A stretch of 64,000 bases of DNA, taken from contig DASYNF010000096.1 in NCBI GenBank assembly GCA_036008685.1, forward strand, positions 12,470 through 76,469. The letters run 5' to 3'. Positions 1 to 7,558 of the stretch are shown here, one piece after another. The translations under genes were made by a program, and so were the position numbers. A model generated the notes under the pieces. It ran no database searches. It saw only the letters and a list, made by a program, of their open reading frames with translations, and had not been told where the DNA came from. Source of the stretch: Actinomadura_C sp036008685 (GTDB lineage Bacteria; Actinomycetota; Actinomycetes; Streptosporangiales; Streptosporangiaceae). How positions within the stretch are numbered: position 1 is the stretch's first letter; each line of letters starts with the position of its first letter.

Positions 1-306
1 GTGCCCTGGGATCACGTGGGAACGCCCGCCGACGCGGTCGCCGCGGCCCACGAGGCGGGCCTGCGCGTGGTCGCCATCGAGCTCACCAGTGACGCGCTGC
101 CGCTCCACGAGGCTCCGCTCGACGGTGACGTCTGCCTCGCCGTGGGCGGAGAGGACCACGGGTGCTCACCGGCCCTGCTCGCGGCCGCGGACGCCGTGGC
201 CTACATCCCCCAGGTCGGCCGGGTGGGGTCGCTCAACGTCGCCGTCGCGACCGCCGTGGCCCTCGCCGAGGCGCGCCGCCGCGAGTGGGCGGCAGCGCCC
301 GGATGA
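1..306 (+). CDS. TrmH/SpoU family RNA 2'-O-methyltransferase (3' part)
   Basis: C-terminal 101 residues of a SPOUT-class RNA methyltransferase, which transfers a methyl group from S-adenosylmethionine to a ribose 2'-OH in rRNA or tRNA. The knotted SAM-binding motifs are visible: GGEDHG at about residues 49-54 and IPQVGRVGSLNVAVA at about 69-83. The frame is open to the first base of the window, so the 5' part lies outside and the GTG at base 1 is probably internal. Family assignment is firm; the RNA target (23S rRNA or tRNA position) cannot be told from this fragment. Confidence 0.9.
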   Translation: MPWDHVGTPADAVAAAHEAGLRVVAIELTSDALPLHEAPLDGDVCLAVGGEDHGCSPALLAAADAVAYIPQVGRVGSLNVAVATAVALAEARRREWAAAPG

Positions 307-373
307 CCCCGGGGGGACGTGTCAGCGCGTCCCCTCACGACGAGAGCCCCGGCGACCGCCTCTCCCCAGGAGT

Positions 374-592
374 TCAGAGCGGGTTGGCGGCCAGGTAGTC
401 GGCGAACTCCTCCAGCGAGATGAGGCCGTCGCGGGTCCGGTCGGCCGCCACGACGATCTCGACCGCGCGGGCGTGGGACACCTCCTGCCCGAGTGCGCGC
501 ATGAGGTGCTGGAACTCGGCCACGGAGATGAATCCGTCGCCGTCCACGTCCAGCAGCTCGAACGTCGCCTTGTACTCGCTTGCGTCCGCCAC
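374..592 (-). CDS. small EF-hand calcium-binding protein
   Basis: A 72-residue soluble protein made of one EF-hand pair. The first loop, DVDGDGFISVAEF, has the canonical Asp at positions 1, 3 and 5 and Glu at 12, so calcium binding is likely. The second loop (about residues 50-62, DRTRDGLISLEEF) is slightly less canonical. Calerythrin/CabD-like small EF-hand proteins are common in actinomycetes as calcium buffers or sensors, but no partner is apparent here. GTG start. It is monocistronic and convergent with the methyltransferase fragment. Confidence 0.85.
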   Translation of the reverse strand: MADASEYKATFELLDVDGDGFISVAEFQHLMRALGQEVSHARAVEIVVAADRTRDGLISLEEFADYLAANPL

Positions 593-771
593 GTCACATG
601 CCTTTCGATCTCAAGATTCCGGGGGGCTCCGGGAGCCCCAGAGCACGCTACACCGGTGTGTCCTGTCAGAGGTGATATGCCGCCATCGCCGAGCGCCTTG
701 ACGCAGTAAGGTCGCGGTGATCGGCGGCTCGGAAATCGCATCGCCCTCCGGTAACCGCCATACTCGGGTAG

Positions 772-1578
772 GTGCCGCGCGCGTACGAATTCCTCGATCA
801 TCCTGGCCCGATCCCCTTCGCCCACAGAGGCGGAGCACAGGGCGGCCTCGAAAACTCGATGCCGGCCTTCCAACGGGCCGTCGATCTCGGCTTCCGCTAT
901 CTCGAGACCGATGTCCACGCCACCGCCGACGGGGTCCTGGTGGTCTTCCACGACCACACCCTCGACCGGGCGACCCACAGCCGCGGCACCATCGCCCGCA
1001 TGCCCTACGACGAGGTGGCCCGGGCACGCATCGGGGGCGTGGAGCCGATCCCGCGGCTCGAGGACGTCCTCGGCTCGTGGCCACAGGCCCGCGTCAACAT
1101 CGACATCAAGGAGTCGCACGCCATCGGGCCGCTCATCGAAGCCCTGCGGCGGACCAACGCCTGGCGGCGGGTCTGCATCACGTCCTTCTCCACCCGGCGG
1201 CTCACGCAACTGCGGGCCCGCCTGCCGCTGTTCACCGAGCAGGACGTGTGCACGTCCCTCGGCCCCCGAGGAGTGATGGCGTTGCGGGCGAAGTCCTATG
1301 GCGGACCGCTGGACAAGCTCGTCCGCCTGGCGGCCACCGGAGTCGCCTGCGCACAGGTCCCGCACAGCCTCGGCCGGATGCCGTTCGTGTCCGAGTCCTT
1401 CGTGGAACAGGCGCACGCCCTCGGCCTCAAAGTCCACGCCTGGACGGTCAACGACCCCGCCGACATGGACCACCTGCTCGACCTCGGCGTGGACGGCATC
1501 ATGACCGACAACCTGACCGCCCTCCGCGCCGTCATGACGGCGCGCGGCCAGTGGCGGCACGTCACCACCTCGCCCTGA
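772..1578 (+). CDS. glycerophosphodiester phosphodiesterase
   Basis: 268-residue GDPD-family enzyme that hydrolyses glycerophosphodiesters to an alcohol and glycerol 3-phosphate. Family residues are present: His18-Arg19 in AHRGG, the ENS motif near residue 27, Glu45/Asp47 in LETDVH, and His60 in the FHDHTLD motif. There is no signal peptide, so it is probably cytoplasmic. The GTG start has no Shine-Dalgarno; CATACT, a good -10 hexamer, lies at 759-764, seven bases before the start codon, so the transcript is probably leaderless. No operon partner. Confidence 0.92.
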   Translation: MPRAYEFLDHPGPIPFAHRGGAQGGLENSMPAFQRAVDLGFRYLETDVHATADGVLVVFHDHTLDRATHSRGTIARMPYDEVARARIGGVEPIPRLEDVLGSWPQARVNIDIKESHAIGPLIEALRRTNAWRRVCITSFSTRRLTQLRARLPLFTEQDVCTSLGPRGVMALRAKSYGGPLDKLVRLAATGVACAQVPHSLGRMPFVSESFVEQAHALGLKVHAWTVNDPADMDHLLDLGVDGIMTDNLTALRAVMTARGQWRHVTTSP

Positions 1579-1647
1579 CCACCCCTGCCCTGACCACCCC
1601 TGCCCTGGCCGCTCCCGGTCAAGGCCGAAGCGGCGGGAGCCCTGGCT

Positions 1648-1941
1648 TCAGCGGCCGAAGCCGGGCGGGCGCGGAGGCTGATCGGGGCGATATTCGGCCG
1701 CGATCCGCATCGGCCCGGCGGGCCGAGACCGGCCCTGCTCGGCGTCCTCATCGGCGGGCCCGGACCGGGTGAGGTCGATCCGTTCCGCCAGGAGCCGATC
1801 CAGCAGCTCCAGATCCTCCGCGGAGACGATGGCCGCGACCGCCTTGCCGCGACGGGTCAGCACGACCCGCTCGCGCCCGTAGGCGACCCGGTTGACCAAC
1901 TCGGCCAACTCGGCACGCGCCTGGGTCACAGAGATCTCCAC
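1648..1941 (-). CDS. Phd/YefM-type antitoxin-like protein, no toxin beside it
   Basis: 97 residues. The N-terminal 55 match the Phd/YefM antitoxin fold (short strand MEISVTQARAELAELVNRV, then the ERVVLTRRGKAVAAIVSAEDLE segment typical of this DNA-binding family). The C-terminal tail is Pro/Arg-rich and low in complexity. Antitoxins of this family neutralise RelE/Doc/VapC-like toxins and autorepress. No toxin reading frame is adjacent: upstream is divergent clpP, downstream is the GDPD gene. It may be an orphan antitoxin or a repressor. GTG start. Confidence 0.75.
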   Translation of the reverse strand: MEISVTQARAELAELVNRVAYGRERVVLTRRGKAVAAIVSAEDLELLDRLLAERIDLTRSGPADEDAEQGRSRPAGPMRIAAEYRPDQPPRPPGFGR

Positions 1942-1974
1942 GTCCTCAATCGTAGTACTCCCTCCCGCCGACTC

Positions 1975-2004
1975 ATCTGTATAGAGTGTACGTAGCGTAC
2001 AGAT
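1975..2004. promoter_or_regulatory. nested palindromic operator upstream of the clpP pair
   Basis: A perfect 15-bp palindrome TGTACG-TAG-CGTACA (1987-2001) overlaps a wider inverted repeat ATCTGTA (1975-1981) / TACAGAT (1998-2004). It lies 20-45 bp before the first clpP start and beside the divergent antitoxin start. Secondary clpP operons of actinomycetes are controlled by dedicated regulators such as PopR or ClgR. This sequence does not clearly match the sites I recall for either, so the binding protein is unknown. Confidence 0.6.
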
Positions 2005-2021
2005 AATCTTTGGAGGCCACC

Positions 2022-2684
2022 GTGGAAGTCACCGCGCACGAGCAGCGATACAGCCCGCTCCCGGCCGCTCGCCCGGACACTCACGCACCACGGACCCGCG
2101 CCCGGGTCACCGAGCTGCCCGCCGAACGGCTCATGCAGGATCAGCTGTTCCAGCGGCTGCTCGGTAAGCGCATCGTCTTCATCGGCCAGGAGATCGACGA
2201 CGAGCTCGCCAACCGGGTCTGCGCGCAGTTGCTCCTCCTGTCGGCGCAGGACGGGCGCCGCGACATCACGATCTATATCAACTCACCCGGTGGGGTCGTG
2301 GACGCCGGGATGGCCATCTACGACATCATGCAGTACCTGCCCAACGAGATCACGACGGTGGCCCTCGGCATGGCCGCCTCCATGGGGCAGTCGCTGCTGT
2401 GCGCCGGCACGCCCGGCAAGCGACACGCGCTCAGACACGCACGGGTTATGATGCATCAGCCATCTGGTGGCATCGGGGGGACCGCCTCGGACATCAAGAT
2501 CCAGGCGGAGCAGTCCCTCTACCTCAAGCGGATCCTCGCGGAGCGCACGGCCTTCCACACCGGACGCCCGGTCGAAGAGATCGAACGGGACTCCGACCGG
2601 GACCGATGGTTCACCGCCGAGGAGGCGAGGGACTACGGCTTCGTCGACCACGTCATCGACAGCACCGACCGGGTGGGAGTCTGA
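2022..2684 (+). CDS. clpP: ATP-dependent Clp protease proteolytic subunit (first of pair)
   Basis: 220-residue ClpP serine peptidase, which forms the degradation chamber used with ClpX or ClpC. The catalytic triad is intact with family spacing: Ser120 (MAASMGQ), His145 (MMHQPSGG), Asp194 (DRDRWF). The oxyanion loop NSPGG is at about 87-91. Start chosen at GTG 2022 because GGAGG at 2012-2016 sits five bases before it; an in-frame TTG at 2010 would overlap the ribosome site. A 30-residue N-terminal extension precedes the core. It is followed after five bases by a second clpP, the actinobacterial arrangement for hetero-oligomeric ClpP. No clpX follows, which suggests the secondary (clpP3/P4-like) pair. 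Confidence 0.93.
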   Translation: MEVTAHEQRYSPLPAARPDTHAPRTRARVTELPAERLMQDQLFQRLLGKRIVFIGQEIDDELANRVCAQLLLLSAQDGRRDITIYINSPGGVVDAGMAIYDIMQYLPNEITTVALGMAASMGQSLLCAGTPGKRHALRHARVMMHQPSGGIGGTASDIKIQAEQSLYLKRILAERTAFHTGRPVEEIERDSDRDRWFTAEEARDYGFVDHVIDSTDRVGV

Positions 2685-2689
2685 CCGAG

Positions 2690-3307
2690 ATGAGATCGTC
2701 GAACAGCCGCCACATCCTTCCGTCCTTCGTGGAGCGCACCTCCTACGGCATGAAGGAGATGGACCCCTACAACAAGCTGTTCCAGGACCGCATCATCTTT
2801 CTCGGCACCGCCGTCGACGACATCGCGGCCAACGACGTCATCGCCCAGCTCATCGCGCTGGAGGGCATGGACCCCGACCGGGGGATCAGCATCTACATCA
2901 ACTCCCCCGGCGGCTCGATGACCTCGATGATGGCGATCTACGACACCATCCAGTTCATCAGGCCCATCGTCGAGACGACCTGCCTCGGGCAGGCGGCATC
3001 GGCGGCGGCCGTACTCCTGGCCGCCGGGGCCCCCGGCAAGCGGGCCGCTCTGGTCAACTCACGGATCCTCATCCATCAGCCTTCGGTCGAGGCCGGCCGA
3101 GGTTCCTCGAGTGACCTGGAGATCCAGGCCCGCGAGATCCTGCGCATGCGCGCCGCCATGGAGGACCTCCTCGCCCACCACACCGGCCGGTCCATCGACC
3201 AGATCCGGGCCGATATCGACCGCGACCGGTTCCTCACCGCGGAGGAGGCCCGGGACTACGGGCTCATCGACGAGATCATCACTTCGCGCAAGAGCCTGAA
3301 AGCCTGA
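2690..3307 (+). CDS. clpP: ATP-dependent Clp protease proteolytic subunit (second of pair)
   Basis: 205-residue ClpP paralogue co-transcribed with the preceding gene. Triad residues are Ser104 (QAASAAAV), His129 (ILIHQPS) and Asp179 (DRDRFL); NSPGG is at 71-75. Both rings are therefore predicted active. It diverges enough from its neighbour to form a mixed tetradecamer, as known for actinobacterial ClpP1P2 and ClpP3P4. ATG start at 2690, with GGGAG about ten bases upstream inside the 3' end of the first clpP. Confidence 0.93.
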   Translation: MRSSNSRHILPSFVERTSYGMKEMDPYNKLFQDRIIFLGTAVDDIAANDVIAQLIALEGMDPDRGISIYINSPGGSMTSMMAIYDTIQFIRPIVETTCLGQAASAAAVLLAAGAPGKRAALVNSRILIHQPSVEAGRGSSSDLEIQAREILRMRAAMEDLLAHHTGRSIDQIRADIDRDRFLTAEEARDYGLIDEIITSRKSLKA

Positions 3308-3372
3308 ATCACGGCCGCGAAGAGCCCCGGTGAGAACCGAGGGAACGCACAGGGTTGGGAAGGCGACAGGAC

Positions 3373-3399
3373 GGGAATCTTGTGACGGTATCCAGCGTT
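3373..3399 (+). promoter_or_regulatory. SigR-type oxidative-stress promoter of rbpA
   Basis: GGGAAT at 3373-3378 and GTT at 3397-3399 are separated by exactly 18 bp, an exact match to the GGGAAT-N18-GTT consensus of the thiol-oxidative-stress ECF sigma factor SigR. rbpA is a known SigR target in Streptomyces. The GTT lies about 40 bp before the rbpA start. Confidence 0.8.
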
Positions 3400-3441
3400 G
3401 GTGAGTAACAAGACTGCAAGTCGTCTGGGAGGCACGTGACG

Positions 3442-3786
3442 ATGGCCGAGCGCGCACTTCGCGGCACCCGACTCGGAGCGACCAGCTACGAGAACGATCG
3501 CAACACTGATCTCGCCCCTCGCCAGGAGATCGACTACACCTGTCCGAAGGGCCACCGGTTCACCGTGACACTCGCCGCCGAGGCCGAGGTGCCCATCACC
3601 TGGGAATGCCGCAACTGCGGCGTCACCGCATTGAGGGCGAACGGCGAGCTCCCCTCTCCCAAGAAGGGCAAGCCGCCGCGCACGCATTGGGACATGCTCA
3701 TGGAACGTCGCACCATCGAGGACCTCGAAGAGGTCCTGGCCGAGCGGCTGGCCATCCTGCGCGCGCAGCGCAGAAGGACAGCCTGA
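3442..3786 (+). CDS. rbpA: RNA polymerase-binding protein RbpA
   Basis: 114-residue actinobacterial RbpA, which binds the principal sigma factor and the RNA polymerase beta subunit and stabilises the open complex. The sequence carries the N-terminal tail (ERALRGTRLG), the core with two Cys pairs region (YTCPKGHRF and WECRNCG), and the C-terminal sigma-interacting helix (WDMLMERRTIEDLEEVLAERL). ATG 3442 is preferred over GTG 3436 because GGGAGG at 3427-3432 is nine bases upstream of the ATG and only three from the GTG. Expression should rise under thiol stress through the SigR promoter upstream. Confidence 0.96.
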   Translation: MAERALRGTRLGATSYENDRNTDLAPRQEIDYTCPKGHRFTVTLAAEAEVPITWECRNCGVTALRANGELPSPKKGKPPRTHWDMLMERRTIEDLEEVLAERLAILRAQRRRTA

Positions 3787-3839
3787 TCGGGGTCCCAGCA
3801 ACCCGCATACGCACAACACGCACATAGAAGACACACAGA

Positions 3840-3870
3840 AGCCGTGCCGCCGGTCCCCGGCGGCACGGCT
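3840..3870 (+). terminator. rbpA terminator
   Basis: A 13-bp perfect stem (3840-3852 with 3858-3870) and a five-base loop, 54 bp after the rbpA stop. The following bases are only mildly T-rich. It separates rbpA from the convergent fxsA gene. Confidence 0.8.
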
Positions 3871-3934
3871 TCGTCGTCTCCGGCGGCGTCCGCACACTCG
3901 CCGGCGTGGCCGGTTCGGACTCCTCCCGCAGGGC

Positions 3935-4474
3935 CTAGCTCGGATCCTCGTCCAGGACCTGGCCCTGAATGACCGGACCGTCCCCCGGCCCCGGTGACCC
4001 GGTGCGCCGATTGCCGGATCCCGGAGCGGAGGCTTCTCTGGAGCCGGATGCGGCGGCGCCGCCTCCCGGGCCCGGCGGGAAGATGCCGCCCATGCTCCGC
4101 TCGGTCGTCCGGACCCGCCGGCGGACGTAGGCCGCCAGTGCCCGTCGTACGGCCGGCCGGGTGAAGGGGAGCACGAACACGAACCCCAGCACGTCCGTGA
4201 CGAAGCCGGGAGTCAGCAGGAGCACCCCGCCGACGAGCACCAACGCCGCCTCCGACAGCTCACGGTCCGGCAGGGCCCCCCGCCCGAAGGTCTCCCGGAG
4301 GGCACGCCAGGCGCGCCGGCCCTCACGGCGCACGATCCAGGCGCCGAGGAGGCTCTCGGCGAGCAGGAGGACGGCGGTCTCCCAACCGCCGATGAGCTGC
4401 CCGACCTGGAGGATGACATAGATCTCCAGGACCGGGAGCAACAGGAACGCCAGGAAAAGCACGAGCGGCAGCAT
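3935..4474 (-). CDS. fxsA: FxsA family cytoplasmic membrane protein
   Basis: 179 residues. Hydrophobic segments at about residues 1-20, 25-45 and 75-105 match the FxsA family (LEIYVILQVG, GWETAVLLLAESLLGAWIVRREG, LLTPGFVTDVLGFVFVLPFTRP). E. coli FxsA affects phage-exclusion phenotypes; the function in actinomycetes is unknown. The C-terminal 45 residues are Gly/Pro/Ser-rich and probably disordered in the cytoplasm. It sits downstream of ppm1 but is separated from it by a terminator hairpin. Confidence 0.88.
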   Translation of the reverse strand: MLPLVLFLAFLLLPVLEIYVILQVGQLIGGWETAVLLLAESLLGAWIVRREGRRAWRALRETFGRGALPDRELSEAALVLVGGVLLLTPGFVTDVLGFVFVLPFTRPAVRRALAAYVRRRVRTTERSMGGIFPPGPGGGAAASGSREASAPGSGNRRTGSPGPGDGPVIQGQVLDEDPS

Positions 4475-4517
4475 GGCTCCATCTTCGTCGTGGTTACCGA
4501 TGTAACGTCAACGCCGA

Positions 4518-4550
4518 GGCGGGCCGGAACGTTTCCCGTTCCGGCCCGCC
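4518..4550 (-). terminator. terminator downstream of lnt-ppm1
   Basis: Perfect 14-bp stem (4518-4531 with 4537-4550) and a TTTCC loop, located between the ppm1 stop and the fxsA start on the minus strand. It would end lnt-ppm1 transcripts and set fxsA apart as its own unit. Confidence 0.75.
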
Positions 4551-4605
4551 AAGGCCGGACGGCCGGGCACCGGCCGGCCCTACGGCGGAGGCCGCAGGCT
4601 CGCCG

Positions 4606-5355
4606 CTAACGGCCCGCGGGTCCGCGGAGCCTGTTCAGGCGCGCGGTGAGGCCCCACCGGGTGACCCGCCACATCGCCTCGCCGACGATGTCGCCGCTCA
4701 TCTTGCTGGTGCCGTGGGTCCGGTCGACGAAGGTGATCGGGACCTCGACGACCCGCAGGCCCTTGCGTATCGCCCTGAGGGCGAGGTCGATCTGGAAGCA
4801 GTATCCACGCGAGTCCACGCCGTCGAGGCCGATCTTCTCGAGCGTCGCGGCCCGGTAGGCGCGGTAGCCGGCCGTGGCATCGCGCAACGACACCCCGAGC
4901 ATCAGCCGCGCATAGGTGTTGGCGCCTCGTGACAGCACCTCGCGCCTCTTCGGCCAGTTGACGACCTTCCCACCGCGCACCCAGCGTGCCCCGATCACCA
5001 GGTCGGCGTCCCGGAGCGCCTGGAGCAGGCGGGGCAGCTGCTCGGGCTGGTGCGATCCGTCGGCGTCCATCTCGACCATGACGTCATAGCCCTGTTGCAG
5101 CGCCCATCCGAAGCCGGCGATGTAGGCGGCGCCGAGGCCGTCCTTGCCCGCGCGATGCAGGACCTTGACGTGATCGTCCTCGGCCGCGAGCCCGTCGGCG
5201 ATCTCCCCGGTGCCGTCGGGGCTCGCGTCGTCGACGACCAGGACGTGGACCGACGGGACCGCGTCTCGTACGCGCCCGACGATGAGAGGGAGGTTCTCCC
5301 GCTCGTTGTACGTCGGGACGATCACGAGAATCCGGCCGAGGTCACCTGTCTCCAT
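4606..5355 (-). CDS. ppm1: polyprenol monophosphomannose synthase
   Basis: 249-residue GT2 glycosyltransferase that transfers mannose from GDP-mannose to polyprenyl phosphate, the donor for lipoglycans and protein mannosylation. Visible are the N-terminal VIVPTYNERENLPLIV, the DDASPDGTG nucleotide-binding region (about residues 41-49) and the metal-binding EMDADGSHQP (about 94-103). There are no trailing transmembrane segments, so this is the catalytic domain alone. It lies three bases after lnt; in mycobacteria the two functions are fused or adjacent and interact at the membrane. Confidence 0.93.
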   Translation of the reverse strand: METGDLGRILVIVPTYNERENLPLIVGRVRDAVPSVHVLVVDDASPDGTGEIADGLAAEDDHVKVLHRAGKDGLGAAYIAGFGWALQQGYDVMVEMDADGSHQPEQLPRLLQALRDADLVIGARWVRGGKVVNWPKRREVLSRGANTYARLMLGVSLRDATAGYRAYRAATLEKIGLDGVDSRGYCFQIDLALRAIRKGLRVVEVPITFVDRTHGTSKMSGDIVGEAMWRVTRWGLTARLNRLRGPAGR

Positions 5356-5358
5356 GGG

Positions 5359-7056
5359 CTAGCTCCTGTCCTTACGGCCGCCGGTGCGTATGGCCAGCCC
5401 CGTCGCCACGATGCCGAGAAACGCCAGCGCCCACTCCGGTACGGCCCCGACCCGGTCGGCGGGCGTCCGGGTCGTACGGGTGGGGACCCTGGCCACCTGG
5501 ATGTCCGGGGTGAACTCCGCGGACTTGTCGATCATGCGGCCGTCCGGCGCCACGATGGCGCTGATGCCGCTGGTCGCCGCGACGAGGACCGTCCGGCTGT
5601 GCTCGACCGCGCGCAGCCGCGACATCGCGATCTGCTGAGGTGGCAGGCTCGTCCGGCCGTAGGTCGCGTTGTTGGTCTGCACGATGAGCAGCTCCGCCGA
5701 GGCCACGTCGCGCACCACACCGTCGTAGGCCACCTCGAAGCAGATCACGTCTCCCACCCGCGCCGGGCCGAGCCGCAGGAAGCCGGGCCGCTTGCCGCGC
5801 AGATAGTCCCGGGGGATCCGCTCGAAACGGGTGATCATCTTGGTGAGGATGTCACGGAACGGCAGATACTCCCCGAACGGGACGGGGTGCCGCTTGACGT
5901 AGTAGTCACCTGGCCCGTTCACCGGGTCCCATACGATGCCCCGGTTCTCCACATGCCGGCCGTCCGCCGAGTCGATCACCGCGCCGACCAGCACCGGCAC
6001 CCCGATCTCCTTGACGGCGCCGTCAATGGCCGCCCGCGCCTCCGGATCGGCGTAAGGGTCGAGATCGCTGGAGTTCTCCGGCCAGACCACGAGCTCCGGG
6101 CGGGGCAGCCGGCCGGCCCGGACCTCGGCGGCGAGCTCCCTGGTCCGCCGTACGTGGTTGTCCAGCACTGCCTTGCGCTGACCGAGGAAGTCGAGCCCCA
6201 GGCGTGGCACGTTGCCCTGGATCACCGCGACGGTGACCATGCGTCCGGTGGTCGGCACCGGCATGGCGAGTCCCGCGAGCCCGAGCGCCAGCGCTGCGGC
6301 CACGGGTGGCGCGACCGCCCGCCACATGCTCGTGGGAGCGCCGCGGAGGGGGGCGCCGGCCCCCGCTCCCCCGCCTTCTCGTCCCGCGCGCCGCCACGAC
6401 CCTGAGGCCGAGAGGACGGCCAGGGCCAGGAGGCCACCGGCCAGGGCGGTCACGAAGGTCACGAGCGGCGCCCCACCGAGTGCGGCGTAGGGGGTGAAGG
6501 GCGATCCGGTCTGGCTGAAGGCGATCCGCGCCCATGGGAACCCCCCGAAGGGGACCCGGCCGCGGACGAACTCCTCGGTGACCCAGAGCGCCGCCGTCCA
6601 CACCGGCCAGCCGCGCAGCCGCCCGACCATGGCCGTGGCGGCTCCGAGGGGCGCGAAGTACAGCGCCTGGACGAGGCTCAGGATGATCCAGCCGTCCGGC
6701 CCGATCTTGACGATGCCGTCGAGGGCGGCCAGGAAGAACACCGCTCCGGAGCAGAAACCGAGCCACGCGGCGGTCCGGGCCCGCAGCCCGCGGAGCGCGA
6801 GGGCGAACACCGCGACTCCGAGGATGGCCAGCGGCCACAGCCCGAACGGCGGGAACGCCGGCCACATCAGCAGTCCGGCGGCCACCGCGGCGGCATGGCG
6901 CCGCCAGCCGGCCCGCCGGCCACCGTGTTCGGGGGCCGTCCGCCGCTCCGAGGCGGGGACGGCCGGGCCACCGGGGTCGACCCCGGTAACGGTCTCCTGC
7001 GCCACCACCGCTCCCGTTCGCCTGCGATTCGTCCCGCGAAACGGTATCGGTCCCAC
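5359..7056 (-). CDS. lnt: apolipoprotein N-acyltransferase
   Basis: 565-residue Lnt, which N-acylates the lipobox cysteine of lipoproteins in the membrane. There are about eight N-terminal hydrophobic segments (about residues 55-240), then a nitrilase domain containing the expected triad: Glu in VVWPENSSDL, Lys in KRHPVPFGEYLP and Cys in VGDVICFEVAYD. A short membrane segment is at the C-terminus. The start is uncertain: the first 50 residues are charged and Pro-rich, and an internal GTG (about residue 18, VAQETVTG) is possible. Operon with ppm1. Confidence 0.92.
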   Translation of the reverse strand: MGPIPFRGTNRRRTGAVVAQETVTGVDPGGPAVPASERRTAPEHGGRRAGWRRHAAAVAAGLLMWPAFPPFGLWPLAILGVAVFALALRGLRARTAAWLGFCSGAVFFLAALDGIVKIGPDGWIILSLVQALYFAPLGAATAMVGRLRGWPVWTAALWVTEEFVRGRVPFGGFPWARIAFSQTGSPFTPYAALGGAPLVTFVTALAGGLLALAVLSASGSWRRAGREGGGAGAGAPLRGAPTSMWRAVAPPVAAALALGLAGLAMPVPTTGRMVTVAVIQGNVPRLGLDFLGQRKAVLDNHVRRTRELAAEVRAGRLPRPELVVWPENSSDLDPYADPEARAAIDGAVKEIGVPVLVGAVIDSADGRHVENRGIVWDPVNGPGDYYVKRHPVPFGEYLPFRDILTKMITRFERIPRDYLRGKRPGFLRLGPARVGDVICFEVAYDGVVRDVASAELLIVQTNNATYGRTSLPPQQIAMSRLRAVEHSRTVLVAATSGISAIVAPDGRMIDKSAEFTPDIQVARVPTRTTRTPADRVGAVPEWALAFLGIVATGLAIRTGGRKDRS

Positions 7057-7192
7057 GGAGATACAGCGACCACGGTCTCATGACCGCTTTATGCAGCGCA
7101 GCGTCTTACCCGGCGTGGCGTCCGAAACATACACGAGGACCGGCCCGGATCCGGCGTGGGCGCATCGATCCGTGGAGGACGCGGGCGACGGA

Positions 7193-7227
7193 AGAAGGCC
7201 CGGACATCCGTCGGGCCGGGGCCTTCT
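7193..7227 (-). terminator. terminator-like hairpin between kal and lnt
   Basis: Arms 7193-7203 and 7216-7227 pair over 11 bp with one bulged base, followed on the minus strand by a pyrimidine-rich TTCTTCC. It would end either kam operon read-through or a short transcript from the promoter at 7482. Confidence 0.55.
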
Positions 7228-7454
7228 CACAGGCGGTGAGACCGGCACTCCGTTATCTAGTGGATGTCCGGGTCCGACCTCCGCCCGATCTCGCTGATCG
7301 GCCTGAGCGCGGTACCGGTGCACTACGCCTGGCTCGGACGTCGGCACGCTGATGGTCGCGCCTGTACCGGTCGTGGACTCGGCACCCGTCTCGGGCGCAG
7401 TGTCCGGCGGCGCCTCAGCCGGCTGATCGGTCGTCCAATCCTGGACTTCGAGCA

Positions 7455-7482
7455 AACCTACCGAGATCCGGGGACTTGTCAA
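7455..7482 (-). promoter_or_regulatory. possible sigma-70 promoter
   Basis: TTGACA (7482-7477, minus strand) and TAGGTT (7460-7455) with a 16-bp spacer. Transcription would start near 7448 and run towards lnt, through the hairpin at 7193-7227. No start codon with a ribosome site follows closely. Confidence 0.4.
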
Positions 7483-7558
7483 CCACCTGATGTTCTGCAC
7501 GGTTCGACCGACTTCGCAGGTGAGGGCCGCCCTCCGCACGTCGGCGAAATGGTCGTTG

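Larger units (their letters stand above)
7078..7558. other. 480-bp region without a convincing gene
   Basis: Between lnt and kal. Reading frames are open on both strands, but none matches a known family and third-position GC falls in the lnt-proximal half. On the minus strand there is a promoter-like TTGACA (7477-7482) with TAGGTT (7455-7460), spacing 16, and a hairpin at 7193-7227. It could be a long lnt leader, a small RNA of about 230-260 nt, or a decayed gene. Confidence 0.4.
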
